DNA of 64,000 bases, taken from the NCBI RefSeq assembly GCF_018362975.1, contig NZ_CP074371.1, forward strand, positions 496,001 to 560,000, given 5' to 3'. The notes under the pieces were generated by a model that was not told the origin of the DNA, searched no databases, and saw only the letters and a list, made by a program, of their open reading frames with translations. The position numbers and the translations under genes are program-made. Shown here piece after piece: positions 53,289-62,453 of this stretch. Positions within the stretch are counted from its first letter, which is position 1. Each line of letters begins with the position of its first letter. The DNA is from Nocardia tengchongensis. Its GTDB lineage: Bacteria > Actinomycetota > Actinomycetes > Mycobacteriales > Mycobacteriaceae.

Positions 53289-53315
53289 GACGACGCAGCC
53301 CCGCAAGGTGTGACA
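53289..53315 (-). promoter_or_regulatory. ECF41-type promoter of the DoxX-like gene
   Basis: TGTCACA (53315-53309) and CGTC (53292-53289) with the same 16-bp spacer length as the copy at 43566-43592, in a shared ~75-bp block. Confidence 0.65.
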
Positions 53316-53343
53316 TGACCCAGCTTTCGCTGGGTCGCGTCCG

Positions 53344-54343
53344 TCAATTCGGCAGGCCCATGCCCTGCGCCAGGATGGGCCAGGAGTCGCGGAGGGCCTG
53401 CTCCCAGTAGGGCCAGTAGTGGGTGCCTACCGGGGTGAATTGGTAGGTCGCGGGGATGTTCAGGCCGTCGAGGCGGTCTTTCAGGTTGTGGGAGCACTGG
53501 TTGGTGGCGGCCTCGATGATGATGCCGAGCGCCAAGCTCGCCGCGCCGTCGACGTCGGGTGAGCTGAGGTAGTAGTCGACGTCGTCCATGACCGGGATGC
53601 CGCTGCCGCTGGAGACGTAGAGCAGTGTGCCGCGCAGTTTTTTCGGCGTTGATGATCGGGTCGTTGGCGGACCAGGCGGGGCTGTTGTCGGGGCCGTACA
53701 TGTTCTCGGGGTTGCCGCCGCTGCGGCCGACGGCGAGCTTGATGTACCCCTGGCCGACCGGGTCGGCGACCTGAGCGCAGCCGCTGTAGGCGGCGACGGA
53801 CTTCCACAGGCCGGGTTTCGCCTCGGCCAGCTGCAGCACCGAGGTGCCGGAGGTGGACAAGCCGGTCAGGGCGTTGACGCCGGTGGATTGCAGGGTCTGA
53901 TCCAGCAGTGGGGGAAGTTCCTCGGTGTAGAACGTCCGCCACTTGTTGACGCCGAGTTTGGGATCCGGCTGCTGCCAGTCGGTGTAATAGCTGGCGTAGC
54001 CACCGATCGGCTGGATGACGTTGACCGGTTTGTCGGCCAGCCATTCCAGGGCGTGGGTGCGGGCCTTCCAGTTCGCGGTGCCGTAGCCGCCATCCAAACC
54101 GTTGAGCATGTACAGGTTCGGCGCGGGCTGGGATTCGTCGGCCGGACGCTGGACGTCGACCGTGACGTCCTTGTCCATGGCCGCCGAGTACACCGTCAGG
54201 TGCCAGGTGCGGCCGTCTTTCACGATCGAGGTGATCGACGACGGCTTCGGCGGTTCGGGCGCGGCCGCGCCGGTGGCCAGCGTCGCCGAAACCGCGGCCG
54301 CGACCACGAACGTCACGGCGCGCCTGAATGATTGGTGTATCAC
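53344..54343 (-). pseudogene. Mycolyltransferase (antigen 85-type esterase) with a homopolymer frameshift
   Basis: An alpha/beta-hydrolase of the Ag85 family that would transfer mycolates to trehalose or arabinogalactan outside the cell. GTG start 54343 after GGGGG; signal peptide (SFRRAVTFVVAAAVSATLAT); nucleophile Ser in LTGLSTSGTS; C-terminal GTHYWPYWEQAL with the catalytic His. The frame breaks at 53638-53643: the coding strand has A6, while A5 would join DPIINAEK to LRGTLLYVSSGSGIP. The total length of 1,000 bp is one more than a multiple of three, as expected for a single insertion. Confidence 0.85.
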
Positions 54344-54438
54344 GATAGAACCCCCGAAAGAGAAGGTGGTCAGAATGCCCAGGCCCGCGATGAGGCTAAC
54401 CCGCCCGGGCATTGAGCGGTACACACCATTTCGAGGGG

Positions 54439-55992
54439 CTACATCGGATAGATCGGGTGCTTGCGCGGGTTGAACTCCGGCTTGACGCGCGGCTTGTCGC
54501 GGAGCAGGCGCAGCGCGTGGCGGATTTCCAGGCGGGTGCGGGAGGGTTCGATGACGGCGTCGATGTAGCCACGCTCGGCGGCGACCCACGGGGTGGCGAC
54601 CGTCTCGTTGTAGGTGTTGACCATGAATTCGCGTGCCGCGGCACGGTGTTCTTCCGGCACCGCCGCCAGCTGGCGCTTGCCGAGCAGGTCGACCGCGCTC
54701 TCCGCGCCGATCACCGCGATCCGGGCGGTCGGCCAGGCTAGGCTGATGTCCGCGCCGACCTGACGCGCGGCCATCATGCCGTACGCGCCACCGTAGGACT
54801 TGCGGACCACCAGGTTGATGATCGGCACCGTGGCCTCGATGATGGCGCGCGGAACGCGGCCGCCGCGGATGATGACGCCGTTGGCTTCCTCGGTGAGACC
54901 CGGGAGCACGCCGGGGGTGTCGGCGATGAACACCAGCGGGATGTTGAAGGCGTCGCACAGGCGGATGAAGTAGGTCGACTTGTCCGAGCAGGCGGCGTCG
55001 ATGGAACCGCCCAGCACCAGTGGCTGATTGGCGATCACGCCGACCGGGTAGCCGTCGACGCGGGCGAAGCCGGTGATCAGGTTCGGCGCGAAAGCGGCTC
55101 GGATCTCGTGGAATTCGCCGTCGTCGAAGATGCGCAGCAGGATCTCGTGCATGTCGTAGCCGGCCCGGTCGGAGTCCGGGATGATGCTGTCGAGCTCGAG
55201 GTCGTGGGCCGTGAGCTCCGGTTCCAGGCCGGGATTCACGATCGGCGGCTGTTCGACGCAGCTGGTCGGCATGTAGCTGAGGTAGTTGCGGGCCCAGTCG
55301 TAGGCGTCCTGCTCGGTGTCGGCCACGTGGTGCAGGGTGCCACGTTCGGCCTGCACCTGCGCGCCGCCGAGCTGTTCGGCGGTGACGTCCTCGCCGTTGA
55401 CGGCCTTGATCACGTCCGGCCCGGTGACGAACATGTACGAGTCCTTGGTGCCGATCAGCACGTCGGTGTTGATCGGCCCGTACACCGAACCGGCGGCGCA
55501 CTTTCCGAGAATGATCGACACCTGCGGCACGTACCCGGACAGCTTCTCCAGCACCCGGGAGATGTCGCCGAACGAGGCGATGGAACCGACCGCGTCCTGA
55601 ATGCGCGCTCCGCCGGAATCATTGATCGTCACCACCGGGCACGCGTTGTCGAACGCGAACTTCAACGCCCGCATGAACTTCTGCGCGGAGGTGACGCCGA
55701 CCGATCCGCCGTACACGGTCTGATCGTGGGAGATCACCACCACCGGCCGGCCGCCGATCAGCCCGCGCCCGGTGACCAGTCCGTCGCCGTACAGCGCGTC
55801 CGATTGCCCGGGCTGCCGGGCCAGCGCCCCCGTCTCGATGAACGTCCCCGGATCCAGCAGCATGTGCACCCGCTGCCGCACACTGGGAATCCCCTTCTTC
55901 GCCCGCTTGGCGATCGCGGCCTCGCCTGCGGGCTCCGCGGCGATCTCCAGCATCTTCGCCAATTCATCGAGCTTCGCCCGTGTACCGATCAC
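54439..55992 (-). CDS. Acyl-CoA carboxylase, carboxyltransferase (beta) subunit
   Basis: 517 residues of the AccD/PccB family. It transfers CO2 from biotin of a partner alpha subunit to acetyl-, propionyl- or a longer acyl-CoA. Motifs: YGGSVGVTSAQKFMRALKFA, INDSGGARIQDAVGS, LGKCAAGSVYGP, PLVFIADTPGVLPG, SYGGAYGMMAARQVGADI. The GTG at 55992 (MIGTRAKLDELAK) with GGGAAGG upstream gives the usual length; further upstream codons in frame are unlikely. No biotin carboxylase gene is adjacent. Placement next to a mycolyltransferase is suggestive of lipid metabolism only. Confidence 0.93.
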   Translation of the reverse strand: MIGTRAKLDELAKMLEIAAEPAGEAAIAKRAKKGIPSVRQRVHMLLDPGTFIETGALARQPGQSDALYGDGLVTGRGLIGGRPVVVISHDQTVYGGSVGVTSAQKFMRALKFAFDNACPVVTINDSGGARIQDAVGSIASFGDISRVLEKLSGYVPQVSIILGKCAAGSVYGPINTDVLIGTKDSYMFVTGPDVIKAVNGEDVTAEQLGGAQVQAERGTLHHVADTEQDAYDWARNYLSYMPTSCVEQPPIVNPGLEPELTAHDLELDSIIPDSDRAGYDMHEILLRIFDDGEFHEIRAAFAPNLITGFARVDGYPVGVIANQPLVLGGSIDAACSDKSTYFIRLCDAFNIPLVFIADTPGVLPGLTEEANGVIIRGGRVPRAIIEATVPIINLVVRKSYGGAYGMMAARQVGADISLAWPTARIAVIGAESAVDLLGKRQLAAVPEEHRAAAREFMVNTYNETVATPWVAAERGYIDAVIEPSRTRLEIRHALRLLRDKPRVKPEFNPRKHPIYPM

Positions 55993-56188
55993 GCCCGGTC
56001 CAACCTTCCCAGCCAAATCATGTGCCCTGCGCACGTTAGGCGGTATCGCCCCCGAACGTGACACCGAACCAGATAAACGGGACGAATCACAACCTCGGTC
56101 GAAAACCCGCCTCGCATTCGCGAGGCGGCGCAACGCTTCCGCGCCGGTCCGCGAATAACTCGGTAGCACCCAGGGGAGAGGACATTTC

Positions 56189-56812
56189 ATGAAGAAGCTC
56201 GCGGGGATCGTCGCGCTGGCCGCCGCGCTGGCGTTGACGACGGCATGTCAGGACGAGACGACGCCGAGGCCCGGAGGTACGCCGACCACGGCGGCGCCGG
56301 CCGCGCCGGGGTCGGCGCAGCCGTCCGACACCCAGCAGCCGCCCGGCACCACGCAGGCCGCCGGTGGCGGCGCTCCCGCCACCGCGGGCAACGGCAAGTG
56401 CGTGGATCTGAAGTCGCCGGTGGTCACCGCCGCGCTCGGCAAGATCGGACCGAGCGTGAGCGACGCGAAGTTCGTCGCGTACAGCGGCACCGAAGCCGCC
56501 GTCGGCTCGTGTCCGGCGCTGCTGTGGGTGCTCGCCGATACCGAGGGCGGCACCGCCAGCTCGCCGTGGCATGTGCTGCTGTTCAACCACGCGGGTTTCC
56601 TGGGCACCGCGACCAAGAAGTGGACGTCCTACACCTCGGTGGTCGGGTCCACCGATCGCAGCGTCCGGGTCGAATACCGCTGGCTGGCACACAGCGACGC
56701 CAGCTGCTGCCCCACCGGCGGACCGGTCGACGTGACGCTCACGCTGGGCGCGGACGGTCACACCGTCACCCCGGACCGTGACTTCCCCAGCGAGGTAACC
56801 AATCCGAAGTAG
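56189..56812 (+). CDS. LppP/LprE-type lipoprotein
   Basis: 207 residues. Lipobox LALTTAC (Cys20) marks a lipoprotein anchored after cleavage; a Thr/Pro/Gly-rich linker follows to residue ~68, then a domain with KCVDLKSPVVTAALGKIGP, CPALLWVLADT, HVLLFNHAGFLGTATKKW and CCPTGGPVDVTL, the pattern of mycobacterial LppP/LprE. GGGGAGAGG stands before the ATG. Probably faces the cell wall; function unknown. Confidence 0.85.
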   Translation: MKKLAGIVALAAALALTTACQDETTPRPGGTPTTAAPAAPGSAQPSDTQQPPGTTQAAGGGAPATAGNGKCVDLKSPVVTAALGKIGPSVSDAKFVAYSGTEAAVGSCPALLWVLADTEGGTASSPWHVLLFNHAGFLGTATKKWTSYTSVVGSTDRSVRVEYRWLAHSDASCCPTGGPVDVTLTLGADGHTVTPDRDFPSEVTNPK

Positions 56813-56915
56813 GCCGCAAGCGTCGATTGCCATCGCATCGCCCGCGAATGGCTCTACCCCCGGCGACCGCTGTCGGCCGGGCCCACGGTCGAATGGCGAA
56901 CGGCGGGAGTGGGAT

Positions 56916-57221
56916 TCACCGCTCGTCGGCGATAGCCGGGTTGTCGCGGTAGCGGTCGGCGCGGTGGGACAGGCGCTCGGAGAACGTCTCCGCCCAGGCC
57001 ACCGACTCCGATTCGTCGATGATCGCCGACGCGCGCCGGGCCGCCGCCGGAGACCCGGTGCCCGCGCGCCGCTTCGAGCCGCCGGGCCGGGCTTGAAAGG
57101 CCAGCACGCGCACACTCCAGGCGACGTAGGCCTCCACGCTCATCCCCGCGCATTCGGCGGCATCACTGAGGGTCAGCCAGTCGGCCTCGCCCACAGTCAC
57201 AACGATCTCCCGGCTCGTCAT
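56916..57221 (-). CDS. Small hypothetical protein
   Basis: 101 residues beginning MTSREIVVTVGEADWLTL and AGMSVEAYVAWSVRVLAF, which looks like a short ribbon-helix-helix-type segment, followed by a basic and then acidic helix ending NPAIADER. A longer frame starts ten codons upstream. No family recognised; possibly a small regulator or antitoxin. Confidence 0.55.
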   Translation of the reverse strand: MTSREIVVTVGEADWLTLSDAAECAGMSVEAYVAWSVRVLAFQARPGGSKRRAGTGSPAAARRASAIIDESESVAWAETFSERLSHRADRYRDNPAIADER

Positions 57222-57344
57222 GGGTGAACGGTAGTACGCGGGCGGTGTCACCGCTGGTCGACCCGCCCGAATCGTGCGCGACGCGCAGCGCGAATTCGCC
57301 GCTCAGGCCCGTTTTCGTGGCGTCACACACCGGGTGATACCCAC

Positions 57345-57384
57345 GTCAGGGGACGTGTCAGGTCGCTGTCAGGTCGATATCAGG
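57345..57384 (+). promoter_or_regulatory. SARP-type direct repeats before the ABC exporter operon
   Basis: GTCAGG at 57345, 57357 and 57368 and ATCAGG at 57379: starts spaced 12, 11 and 11 bp, one helical turn apart. The same pattern lies at 62348-62387. Typical layout for an AfsR/SARP regulator. Confidence 0.7.
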
Positions 57385-57406
57385 CCGGATCGCGACAGTA
57401 GTCCAC

Positions 57407-58351
57407 ATGAACGACACAGCGATCGCGGCTTCGGGGCTGCGGAAGGCGTACGGGGACAAGACGATCCTCGATGGCATCGATCTGAACATCGGCTCGGGCA
57501 CCATCTTCTCGCTGCTCGGCCCCAACGGGGCGGGCAAGACGACGATGGTCAACGTGCTCACCACCCTGCTGAAGGCGGACGGCGGCACCGCCCGCGTCGC
57601 CGGATACGACATCGCCAGCCAGACCCGGGCGGTGCGCGCCGCGATCGGCGTCACCGGCCAGTTCGCGGCGGTCGACGACCTGCTCACCGGCGAGGAGAAC
57701 CTGCGGCTGATGGCCGACCTGCACCGGCTGCGCGGCAACGAGAGCAAGCGAGTGGTGGCCGCGCTACTGGATCGATTCGAACTGACCGAGTCGGCGCGCA
57801 AACCGGCCTCGACCTACTCCGGCGGCATGCGCCGCAAACTGGACCTGGCCATGACCCTGGTGACCAAGCCGGACATCGTCTTCCTCGACGAGCCGACCAC
57901 CGGACTGGACCCGCGCAGCCGCCGCACCATGTGGGACATCGTGCGGGAACTGACCTCCGACGGCGTCACCATCTTCCTCACCACCCAGTACCTCGAGGAA
58001 GCCGATCAGCTCGCCGACCGGATCGCGGTGCTCGACGGCGGCCGCATCGTCGCCGAGGGCACACCGGACGAACTCAAGCGCCGGGTGCCCGGCAGCTACC
58101 TGCAGCTCCGATTCCGCGACAGCGCGCAGCTGGACGCGGCCGCCCGGATCCTGCCCGGCAGCACCCCCGACCCCGACGCCCTGACCCTGCAGGTGCCGGG
58201 CGACGGCGGCTCGAATGCCCTGCGCGCCTTGCTGAACCGGCTCGCCGACCACTCGGTCGAGGCCGAGGACGTTTCCATCCACACCCCCGATCTCGACGAC
58301 GTTTTCCTTGCCCTGACCGGGCACGCCACCACGGAGGCCGACGCAGCATGA
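57407..58351 (+). CDS. ABC transporter ATP-binding protein (DrrA-like)
   Basis: 314 residues. Walker A GPNGAGKTT (about 38-46), signature YSGGMRRKLDLA, Walker B IVFLDEPTTGLDP, and the switch His region TTQYLEEAD match the daunorubicin-resistance DrrA family of drug and lipid exporters. The C-terminal ~90 residues form the usual DUF4162-like tail. Overlaps the permease gene by 4 bp. Four SARP-type repeats lie 20-60 bp upstream. Confidence 0.94.
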   Translation: MNDTAIAASGLRKAYGDKTILDGIDLNIGSGTIFSLLGPNGAGKTTMVNVLTTLLKADGGTARVAGYDIASQTRAVRAAIGVTGQFAAVDDLLTGEENLRLMADLHRLRGNESKRVVAALLDRFELTESARKPASTYSGGMRRKLDLAMTLVTKPDIVFLDEPTTGLDPRSRRTMWDIVRELTSDGVTIFLTTQYLEEADQLADRIAVLDGGRIVAEGTPDELKRRVPGSYLQLRFRDSAQLDAAARILPGSTPDPDALTLQVPGDGGSNALRALLNRLADHSVEAEDVSIHTPDLDDVFLALTGHATTEADAA

Positions 58352-59160
58352 GCACCATCACTTCCACCAAGACCACCACCGCCGCCGGCACTTCCGCCGC
58401 GGGCGGACTGTCCGCCTCGCTCGGCGACTCCGCGATCATGTTGCGCCGCAACTTCAAACACATCGCCCGCAACCCGGTCGCCATCTTCAACGCCGCGCTG
58501 ATGCCGGTGATGATGCTGCTGATCTTCGTCTACGTGTTCGGCAGCGCCTTCAACGTCGGCGAGGACTACATCAACTACTCGACACCCGGCATGATCCTGC
58601 TGGCCATCAGCTACGGACTCTCCGGCACCGCGGTGTCGGTCAGCTCGGACATGGCCAAGGGCATCATCAACCGGTTCAAGGTCATGGACGTCGCCCGCGG
58701 CGCGGTGCTGACCGGGCACGTGGCGGCGACCATGCTCACCAACCTGATCGCCATCGCCGCCGTGCTCGGCGTCGCCCTCGCGCTCGGCTTCCGCTCCCCG
58801 GCCTCGGCCACCGAATGGCTCGGCGCGATCGGCGTCATGGTGGCGACCTCGTTCGCGGCCTCCTGGCTCACCGTCGCGCTCGGCATGGCGGCCAAGACCC
58901 CGGAGTCGGCGGGCATGTCGGTGGTGCCGCTGATCATGCTGCCCTTCGTCAGCAGCGCGATCGTGCCGGCCGAGCAGATGGGCCAGGGCGTCCGCCAGTT
59001 CGCCCAGTACCAGCCCTTCACCCCGATCATCGAATCCCTGCGCGGCTTCCTGACCGGTCACCCGTCGGGCGGCTACACCGCCGCCGCGCTGGCCTGGTGC
59101 GCCGGGTTCGCCATCGTCGGATACCTGTGGTCGCGAGCCACGTTCAGCAAGCGAGCGTGA
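58348..59160 (+). CDS. ABC transporter permease (DrrB/ABC-2 type)
   Basis: 270 residues with about six membrane helices; starts with a Ser/Thr-rich cytoplasmic tail, then LRRNFKHIARNPVAIFNAAL typical of ABC-2 permeases, and LPFVSSAIVPAEQMGQGVRQFAQ near the conserved C-terminal loop. Forms the exporter with the upstream ATPase. Its last 17 bp overlap the 3' end of the convergent SARP gene. Confidence 0.92.
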   Translation: MSTITSTKTTTAAGTSAAGGLSASLGDSAIMLRRNFKHIARNPVAIFNAALMPVMMLLIFVYVFGSAFNVGEDYINYSTPGMILLAISYGLSGTAVSVSSDMAKGIINRFKVMDVARGAVLTGHVAATMLTNLIAIAAVLGVALALGFRSPASATEWLGAIGVMVATSFAASWLTVALGMAAKTPESAGMSVVPLIMLPFVSSAIVPAEQMGQGVRQFAQYQPFTPIIESLRGFLTGHPSGGYTAAALAWCAGFAIVGYLWSRATFSKRA

Positions 59161-62100
59161 CCTGGGCCAGCTCGTGCCAGTCCGCCCGCGTCCCCTCCCC
59201 CGCCGCCTCGGTGAAGCCGTCTTCACCGAGGCGGCTTCGTGTCGTCTGCTCGATCCGGGCCACATCCGGATGCGAGCGATCGGCCAGTCCGCGCACCGCG
59301 TCACCGGCCGCCAGCAGCCGCACCGCCTGCTCGTCCTGACCGTCCCGCAACGCCAGATCCGCGATGCCCACGATGATCCGGGCCAGCAGCGGCGCGTGCC
59401 CGCCGGCGGTCGCCGCCGCGAAGGCCGCGGCGCGTTCGGTTCTGGCCTCGCCCGGATCCTCGGCCAGATAGCCGCGCAGATCGTGGATCAACGCGCTGAT
59501 GAACGGCTGCCCGGCCTCCTCACCCAGCATCGCGGTGGCGACGGCGATCTGGCGCCTGGTCTCCGCGCCGTCACCATTCCAGCGCGCCAATTCCGCTTTC
59601 ACCAAAGCCAATTCGGCCAGACCGCTCGGCCAGGCCGCCTGATCCGCGTACCGCTGCGCCTCGGCCAGCGCGACCGCACTGGCATCGAAATCACCCAGCA
59701 GCCAATACAACTGGGCCTGGCGGGCGCGCATCCGGACGGCGTCCTCGACAGCGCCGACCTCGGTGGCCGCCGCCACCGCCTGTTCGAAATACGCGCACGC
59801 CCGGCCGAATTCACCGCGCATGGCGATCCGATCGGCCAGCTCGGTCAACGCGAACGACATCCCCCAGCGCTCACCGATCGCCCGGAACTCGGCCAGCGCC
59901 AGCTCCAGCTGCTCGTCCGCCGCCTCCCCGTCCTGACCGAGCACGACCCGCAACTTTCCGGTCTGCAGCCTGGCCAGGGCCCGCACCCACGGGTCCTCGT
60001 CATCGAGCAACGCTTCGAAGGCGGGCAGAAACTGGTCGGGCCCCTGCAACATCCGCTCCAGCGCGCCCAAGAAGGCCAGCGCCGGATGGCTGGTGCGGAT
60101 GCCCTGACTTACCCGGCTCGCCTTGTGGATCCACTCCTCCACCTGATGCTGATCACCGGGCCCGGAGGTCACGAAGTGCACGACCAGCCCGTACACGGTG
60201 GCCCGGGTCTCGGCGTCCACCGTCTCGTCGGGCAGGGCCGCGGCGGCGCTGACCAGCTCCAGGCCCTCGGCCTTGTGCCCGCTCAACCACCAGTACCAAC
60301 CGGCCGCCGCGGCCAGCCCCAACGCGCCGGGCGCGTCACCGGCGGCTAGCGCGCCACGCATGGCGGCCGCGATGTTGTCGTGCTCGGCGTCCAGGACCGC
60401 CAGCCACTGAACCTGTTCGGCGCGGCGCAGATGCGGTTCCGCGGTCGCGGCCAGACCGGTGACGTAGGCCAGGTGCGCCCGGCGCGCGGCGTCGGACTCC
60501 CCCGCCTCCACCAGGCGATCGTGGGCGTACTGCTTGATGGTGTCGAGCATGCGATAGCGCGGCTCGTCGTCGCCGGCGGTGCGCAACAGCGACTTCTCGG
60601 TCAGCGCGGTCAGCAGTTCGAGCACCTCCCACTGCTCGACCGCGGCGTCCGCACCGAACTCGGCGGCCGCGCAAACCTGTTCGGCCGCTTCCAGACTCGC
60701 GCCGCCGGAGAACACGGCGAGCCGGCGCAACACCCGGCGCTCGGCGTCGGTGAGCAGCTCCCAGCTCCAGTCGACCACCGCGCGCAGGGTGCGGTGCTGC
60801 GGGATCGCGGTGCGGCTGCCGCCGGTCAGCAGCCGGAACCGGTCGTCGAGGCGGTCGGCCAGCTGCTCGAGGGACATGGTGCGCAACCGCGCCGCGGCCA
60901 ATTCGATGGCCAGCGGGATCCCGTCCAGCGCCCGGCACACCCGGGCCATGGTCGCCAGTGAGCGGGCATCGGAGGCGAGGTCCTTGCGCACCGCGCTCGC
61001 CCGGTCGCGCAGCAGCTGGACGGCCGGGGAGGATTCGATCTCCGCGGCATCCGCGTTCCCGGCGGGCAGGGCCAGCGGCTCCACCTGCCACAGCGCCTCG
61101 CCCGTGATGCCCAGCGGTTCCCGGCTGGTGGCCAGGATTCGCAGCCGCCGGCACTCGCCGAGCATGCGGTGAGCGAAGGCGGCCGCGGACTCGATCACGT
61201 GCTCGCAGTTGTCGAGGATCAACAGCATGTCGCGCTCGCGGACGGCCGCGATGAGCCGGTCGATGGGTTCCGCGTTGGGCGCGCCGCCGAGCAGCGCGTC
61301 CCGCAGGCCGAGCGCGGCCAGCGCGGACTGCGCGAGGTCGCCGCTCGAACCGGTGGCGGCCAGCTCCACCAGCCACGCCCCGTCCGGCAGCTCGGCGAGC
61401 AGGGCGCGGCCGGTCTCGGTGGCCAGCCGGGTCTTGCCGGAGCCGCCCGGCCCGGTCACCGTCGTGAGCCGGTGGGCCGCAACGAGTTCGCGCACCGCGG
61501 CGATATCGGCGCGCTTGCCGACGAAGCTGGTCAGCTCGGCGCGCAGGTTGGTGCGGCGGTCCTCCTCACGCTGCGCACCCACCTCGCCGCGCAGCAGCGC
61601 CACATGCAGTGCGGACAGTTCCGGCGAGGGGTCAACACCCAGCTCGTCGGCGAGGGCTTCGCGGGTCCGCTGGTAGACGGTCAGCGCTTCCGCGCCCCGG
61701 CCCGCGGCGGCGAGCGCGCGCATCAGCGCGTCGGCGAGCCGCTCCCGCACCGGGTTCCGATCCACCAGCTCGGTCAGTTCGGCGACCAGGGCCGCGCCCC
61801 GGCCGAGGCGGATCTCGGTTTCGTAGAGATCCTCGGCGGCGGCCAGGCGCAGGCCCTCGAAGCGGGTGATCACCGCGTCGATGGCCGCGTTCTCCTGGGC
61901 GCCGATGTCCTGCAACGGCGCGCCGCGCCACAGTTCCAGGGCCTCGCGCAGAGGCTGCACCCGCTGCGCCTCCGCGCCGCCACGGGCCGCTTCCAGCAGC
62001 TGCTCGAACCGGACGGCGTCCACGGCGCGGGGTTCCACCGCCAGCCGGTAGCCGCCGGGCTGCACGTCGATCACCCCGTCCGGCAGCACCTTTCGCAGCC

Positions 62101-62305
62101 GGGAGACGAGCGCCTGCAGCGCGTTCGCCGCGTCCGCGGGCGGGCGCTCACCCCAGATCCAGTCGACCAGCGTGGTTTTCGCGACCGCGCGGCCGGGTTC
62201 GAGCGCGAGCGCGATCAACAACGCCCGCAACCGGACACCCGGCACGTCCAGCGATCCACCGTCCTCGGTTCGGATCTCGAGCGGTCCAAGCATCCTGATC
62301 TGCAC
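59144..62305 (-). CDS. AfsR/SARP-type transcriptional regulator (BTAD-ATPase-TPR)
   Basis: 1,053 residues. N-terminal winged helix of the OmpR/SARP type (MLGPLEIRTEDG, ALQALVSRLRKVLP) and BTAD domain (about 95-240); then an AAA/NB-ARC ATPase with TGPGGSGKTRLA (Walker A, about 283-294) and LLILDNCEHV (Walker B); a long helical, TPR-like C-terminus. Such proteins activate secondary metabolism or export genes by binding 11-bp-spaced repeats near the -35 region. The matching repeats lie before its two neighbours, so the targets are probably the ABC exporter and the DUF4097 gene. Confidence 0.93.
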   Translation of the reverse strand: MQIRMLGPLEIRTEDGGSLDVPGVRLRALLIALALEPGRAVAKTTLVDWIWGERPPADAANALQALVSRLRKVLPDGVIDVQPGGYRLAVEPRAVDAVRFEQLLEAARGGAEAQRVQPLREALELWRGAPLQDIGAQENAAIDAVITRFEGLRLAAAEDLYETEIRLGRGAALVAELTELVDRNPVRERLADALMRALAAAGRGAEALTVYQRTREALADELGVDPSPELSALHVALLRGEVGAQREEDRRTNLRAELTSFVGKRADIAAVRELVAAHRLTTVTGPGGSGKTRLATETGRALLAELPDGAWLVELAATGSSGDLAQSALAALGLRDALLGGAPNAEPIDRLIAAVRERDMLLILDNCEHVIESAAAFAHRMLGECRRLRILATSREPLGITGEALWQVEPLALPAGNADAAEIESSPAVQLLRDRASAVRKDLASDARSLATMARVCRALDGIPLAIELAAARLRTMSLEQLADRLDDRFRLLTGGSRTAIPQHRTLRAVVDWSWELLTDAERRVLRRLAVFSGGASLEAAEQVCAAAEFGADAAVEQWEVLELLTALTEKSLLRTAGDDEPRYRMLDTIKQYAHDRLVEAGESDAARRAHLAYVTGLAATAEPHLRRAEQVQWLAVLDAEHDNIAAAMRGALAAGDAPGALGLAAAAGWYWWLSGHKAEGLELVSAAAALPDETVDAETRATVYGLVVHFVTSGPGDQHQVEEWIHKASRVSQGIRTSHPALAFLGALERMLQGPDQFLPAFEALLDDEDPWVRALARLQTGKLRVVLGQDGEAADEQLELALAEFRAIGERWGMSFALTELADRIAMRGEFGRACAYFEQAVAAATEVGAVEDAVRMRARQAQLYWLLGDFDASAVALAEAQRYADQAAWPSGLAELALVKAELARWNGDGAETRRQIAVATAMLGEEAGQPFISALIHDLRGYLAEDPGEARTERAAAFAAATAGGHAPLLARIIVGIADLALRDGQDEQAVRLLAAGDAVRGLADRSHPDVARIEQTTRSRLGEDGFTEAAGEGTRADWHELAQVTLAC

Positions 62306-62347
62306 CGGACCATTGTGCCGTCAACCCGCGACCAGGGCCGAACGTAT

Positions 62348-62387
62348 GTCAGCGGACGTGTCAGGCCGGCGTCAGCCCGCTGTCAGC
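62348..62387 (+). promoter_or_regulatory. SARP-type direct repeats before the DUF4097 gene
   Basis: GTCAGC at 62348, GTCAGG at 62360, GTCAGC at 62371 and 62382: spacing 12, 11, 11, identical to 57345-57384. The site sits between the divergent SARP and DUF4097 genes and may also control the regulator itself. Confidence 0.7.
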
Positions 62388-62453
62388 GGGGGCGATCAAA
62401 GTAGCTCTCATCAGCGAGGTTCCACCCCGGAATCGCAGACAGAGGAGCACATC

